Source: Sulfitobacter sp. S190 (GTDB lineage Bacteria; Pseudomonadota; Alphaproteobacteria; Rhodobacterales; Rhodobacteraceae). Taken from it: a stretch of 64,000 nt of DNA. The notes under the pieces are model-generated. The model was given only the letters and a program-made list of their open reading frames with translations. It made no database searches and was not told the DNA's origin. Both the position numbers and the translations under genes were made by a program. Location of the stretch: assembly GCF_025141935.1 (NCBI RefSeq), contig NZ_CP081120.1, forward strand, positions 2,170,001-2,234,000, written 5' to 3'. Each line of letters opens with the position of its first letter. Positions within the stretch are counted from its first letter, which is position 1. Shown here piece after piece: positions 62,361 through 64,000 of this stretch.

Positions 62361-63119
62361 CTAGCTTGCTACCTGTTCTTGCGCGAGGTGGAGGTAAAGG
62401 GTGTCGAAGTCGCAGAGTTCGGCCATTCCAGCGATGTCGATCAATTGCACCAATCGTTTTTGACGTCGAATAAAGCCCGCCTTTTCAAGCTTGCTGATGC
62501 TCTTGTTGACGTGAACAACGGATAGGCCAAGGACATCGGCGATTTCTGCTTGAGACAGCGGAAAGATCATCGCGGCTTCGTCGGCTTGTTGAACGATCAG
62601 CAACCTGCGGTGCACCTCGAGGAGTAGGTGCGCAATGCGTTCAATCGCCTTTCGCCGTCCAAGCCGCACAACGTGTTCGCGCACGATGCTGTCTTCTTGT
62701 GCTGTGGCCCACCACAGTGCAGCACTCAGGCCGGAAGCCTTGCGTAGCAAATTCTGTAGGTCATCCTTATTAATAAGTCTTACTGTTAGCGAAGACAGCG
62801 CTTCAATCTCATGATCAATGCTCTTCAATACGAACACATCCGGCGTGACGATATCACCAGGCAACAGAATGTTGATGATCTGACGCTGGCCCTGTGACGT
62901 ATAGCGACTGCGCGCGGCCCATCCGGAGGTCACGAGCACAACCGGCCCCACCTTATCACCGCGAGAGATGACAATCTCATCTCTTACGTATTGTTTTTCT
63001 ACATAGGGCAGGCTGTCGAGTACAGCGATCTCGGACGATGGAACTCGCATATGAAAGCTAAGTCGCGTTATCAGTGGAGTGTAGGCAAAATTGAGCGTTT
63101 TCACGTGACAAAGTTCCAT
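62361..63119 (-). CDS. Crp/Fnr-family transcription regulator (paralogue 4), upstream of kaiCB
   Basis: About 252 residues. Effector barrel (VVLVTSGWAARSRYTSQGQRQIINILLPGDIVTPDVF), dimer helix and winged HTH (FPLSQAEIADVLGLSVVHVNKSISKLEKAGFIRRQKR). No Fnr cysteine cluster. It lies 3 bases upstream of kaiC on the same strand, so it is co-transcribed with kaiC-kaiB and may be controlled by, or control, that system. GTG 63125 is an alternative start. Confidence 0.87.
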   Translation of the reverse strand: MELCHVKTLNFAYTPLITRLSFHMRVPSSEIAVLDSLPYVEKQYVRDEIVISRGDKVGPVVLVTSGWAARSRYTSQGQRQIINILLPGDIVTPDVFVLKSIDHEIEALSSLTVRLINKDDLQNLLRKASGLSAALWWATAQEDSIVREHVVRLGRRKAIERIAHLLLEVHRRLLIVQQADEAAMIFPLSQAEIADVLGLSVVHVNKSISKLEKAGFIRRQKRLVQLIDIAGMAELCDFDTLYLHLAQEQVAS

Positions 63120-63426
63120 GTTCACTAAATTGGCGCGAAAAATGCTACCTTGATAACTATGTCATAGATTAACTTTGGAGTATACATAGTCCAATTTACT
63201 CGCCGCGTAGCGGCACAGAATTTTACCCTCCCGCAGCATTTTCACCGCTGCGAGCGCACGCAGCGAGAAAACCGAAAGTTCAGTGTGGGCTCGAACCCGC
63301 CCAATGCGTTTGCAGCAACACCGCTTGCCAGCGACCTCGGACACCGGCCGTTGAACAGGATGCTATGCTATTGTTGCCAGCGCTGTGCTGATGTCTGGGT
63401 TTTGAGGGAGGATTGGAGGGCTTATT
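63120..63426. other. Intergenic region
   Basis: About 300 bases between the divergent Crp/Fnr and recombinase genes. It should hold the promoter of the Crp/Fnr-kaiCB operon; no clear site was recognised. Confidence 0.45.
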
Positions 63427-64000
63427 ATGCCAAGAGTCCAACTTCCCGCAGTCACCCCTCAGCGAAAGGCCTGGAATAAACGGCGGATCAACGGACAGAA
63501 ACGACCGCTGCTTTCCAAACAAGTGTGGGCTATACGTGCCCGGCTCAAACTTGCAGGTTATCTTCGCGACCCCGCGCTGTTTAGCGTCGCAATTGATAGC
63601 AAACTGCGTGGTTGCGATCTGGTAACTCTCGCCGTCACGGATTTGGTCAAGGAGGACCGCATCCGTGAACGGGTGTCAGTGATCCAAAGCAAAACCAAGA
63701 AGCCAGTTCAGTTTGAATTGACTGAAAACACGAAGGATAGCGTCATTACATGGGCAAGATCACCCGATTTCATGGGCAAGATCACCCGAGACGATCGGGT
63801 GCCGCTTTATGTTCCCGAGCCGTTTTCATGAGCGTCCGCATATCTCAACACGTCAACATAGTCGACTTGTGCGTGACTGGGTTACAGCGATTGGTCTGGA
63901 ACCCAGCGGATACGGCACACACTCGATGCGCCCCACCAAAGCTGCGGAAAACTACCGCAAGACGGGCAACCGATCCGCCGTGCACCTTTTGCTTGGCCAC
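63427..64000 (+). pseudogene. Tyrosine recombinase gene broken by a 22-bp tandem duplication (runs off the window)
   Basis: GGAGG precedes ATG 63427. The first 110 codons match the small Rhodobacteraceae-type recombinase (LPAVTPQRKAWNKRR, LSKQVWAIRARL, DSKLRGCDLV with the first catalytic Arg, then ERVSVIQSKTKKPVQFELTE). At 63749-63789 a 22-bp duplication shifts the frame. If one copy is left out, the frame continues as SPETIGCRFMFPSRFHERPHISTRQ, GLEPSGYGTHSMRPTKAA with the HxxR motif, and HLLLGH up to the window end. The catalytic Tyr lies beyond the window. As it stands, the gene yields a 134-residue truncated product. Confidence 0.85.
63749..63789. repeat. 22-bp tandem duplication inside the recombinase gene
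   Basis: The unit starting CATGGGCAAGATCACCCGA occurs twice in direct succession (starts at 63749 and 63771), the second followed by different bases. Since 22 is not a multiple of 3, it shifts the frame. Confidence 0.9.

Noticed and set aside
63270..63300. Possible tRNA T-loop (GGGTTCGAGCCC on the minus strand)
   Set aside because: No matching acceptor, D-arm or anticodon stem could be found around it.

Overview
The protein content points to an alphaproteobacterium of the Rhodobacterales (roseobacter group). The evidence is a NirB/NirD plus NrtABC-type nitrate assimilation locus under NasS/NasT, HWE-type histidine kinases with stand-alone receivers, RTX/DUF4214 proteins, and a short Rhodobacteraceae-type tyrosine recombinase. 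I had no database, so names rest on motifs and remembered families. No rRNA, tRNA or CRISPR array was seen.

Layout. 1-8.8 kb (minus strand): nitrate assimilation operon nasT-nasS-[leader]-nrtA-permease-ATPase-nirB-nirD, with a well-formed ANTAR-type antitermination leader before nrtA. 9.0-19.9 kb: signalling genes (CHASE3 and PAS HWE kinases, three single-domain receivers, a LuxR/GAF regulator), a 1362-residue RTX lipase-like exoprotein, and a SnoaL-like/MFS pair. This part is GC-rich.

20-46.4 kb is visibly AT-richer and looks accessory. It is a patchwork of duplicated segments. Copy A (about 20.55-28.34 kb) and copy B (about 32.97-38.34 kb) derive from one ancestral array of Crp/Fnr regulator, large PRC-barrel protein, endonuclease/exonuclease/phosphatase gene and RHH regulator region. 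Each copy has lost genes that the other kept. The right end of copy A (DUF998, small PRC-barrel, SpoIIAA-like) recurs as copy C at 58.46-60.03 kb. Between and beyond these lie an RHH/PHB-depolymerase-like/Ntn-hydrolase operon, an AraC regulator and epimerase, a three-gene operon resembling diaminopropionate chemistry (SbnA-like, flavoprotein, Y4yA-type PLP decarboxylase), a DUF2383 protein, MgtC and a protein with two copies of a putative DNA-binding motif.

47-50.5 kb is GC-rich again: a frameshifted DUF1203 gene, a zinc-finger protein, a second DUF4214/RTX protein, and a cupin gene cut off by an IS66 remnant. 50.9-64 kb returns to the AT-richer style: galU behind a perfect FNR-type box, MscS with a partner gene, a photolyase, a Y-family polymerase, copy C, a KaiB-KaiC pair behind a Crp/Fnr regulator, and a tyrosine recombinase broken by a 22-bp tandem duplication.

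Functional reading: the left part handles nitrate use. The AT-rich parts look like a stress, envelope, DNA-repair and redox/light-sensing island. It holds four Crp/Fnr regulators and several FNR-type boxes, and is being reshaped by duplication, deletion and probable gene conversion.
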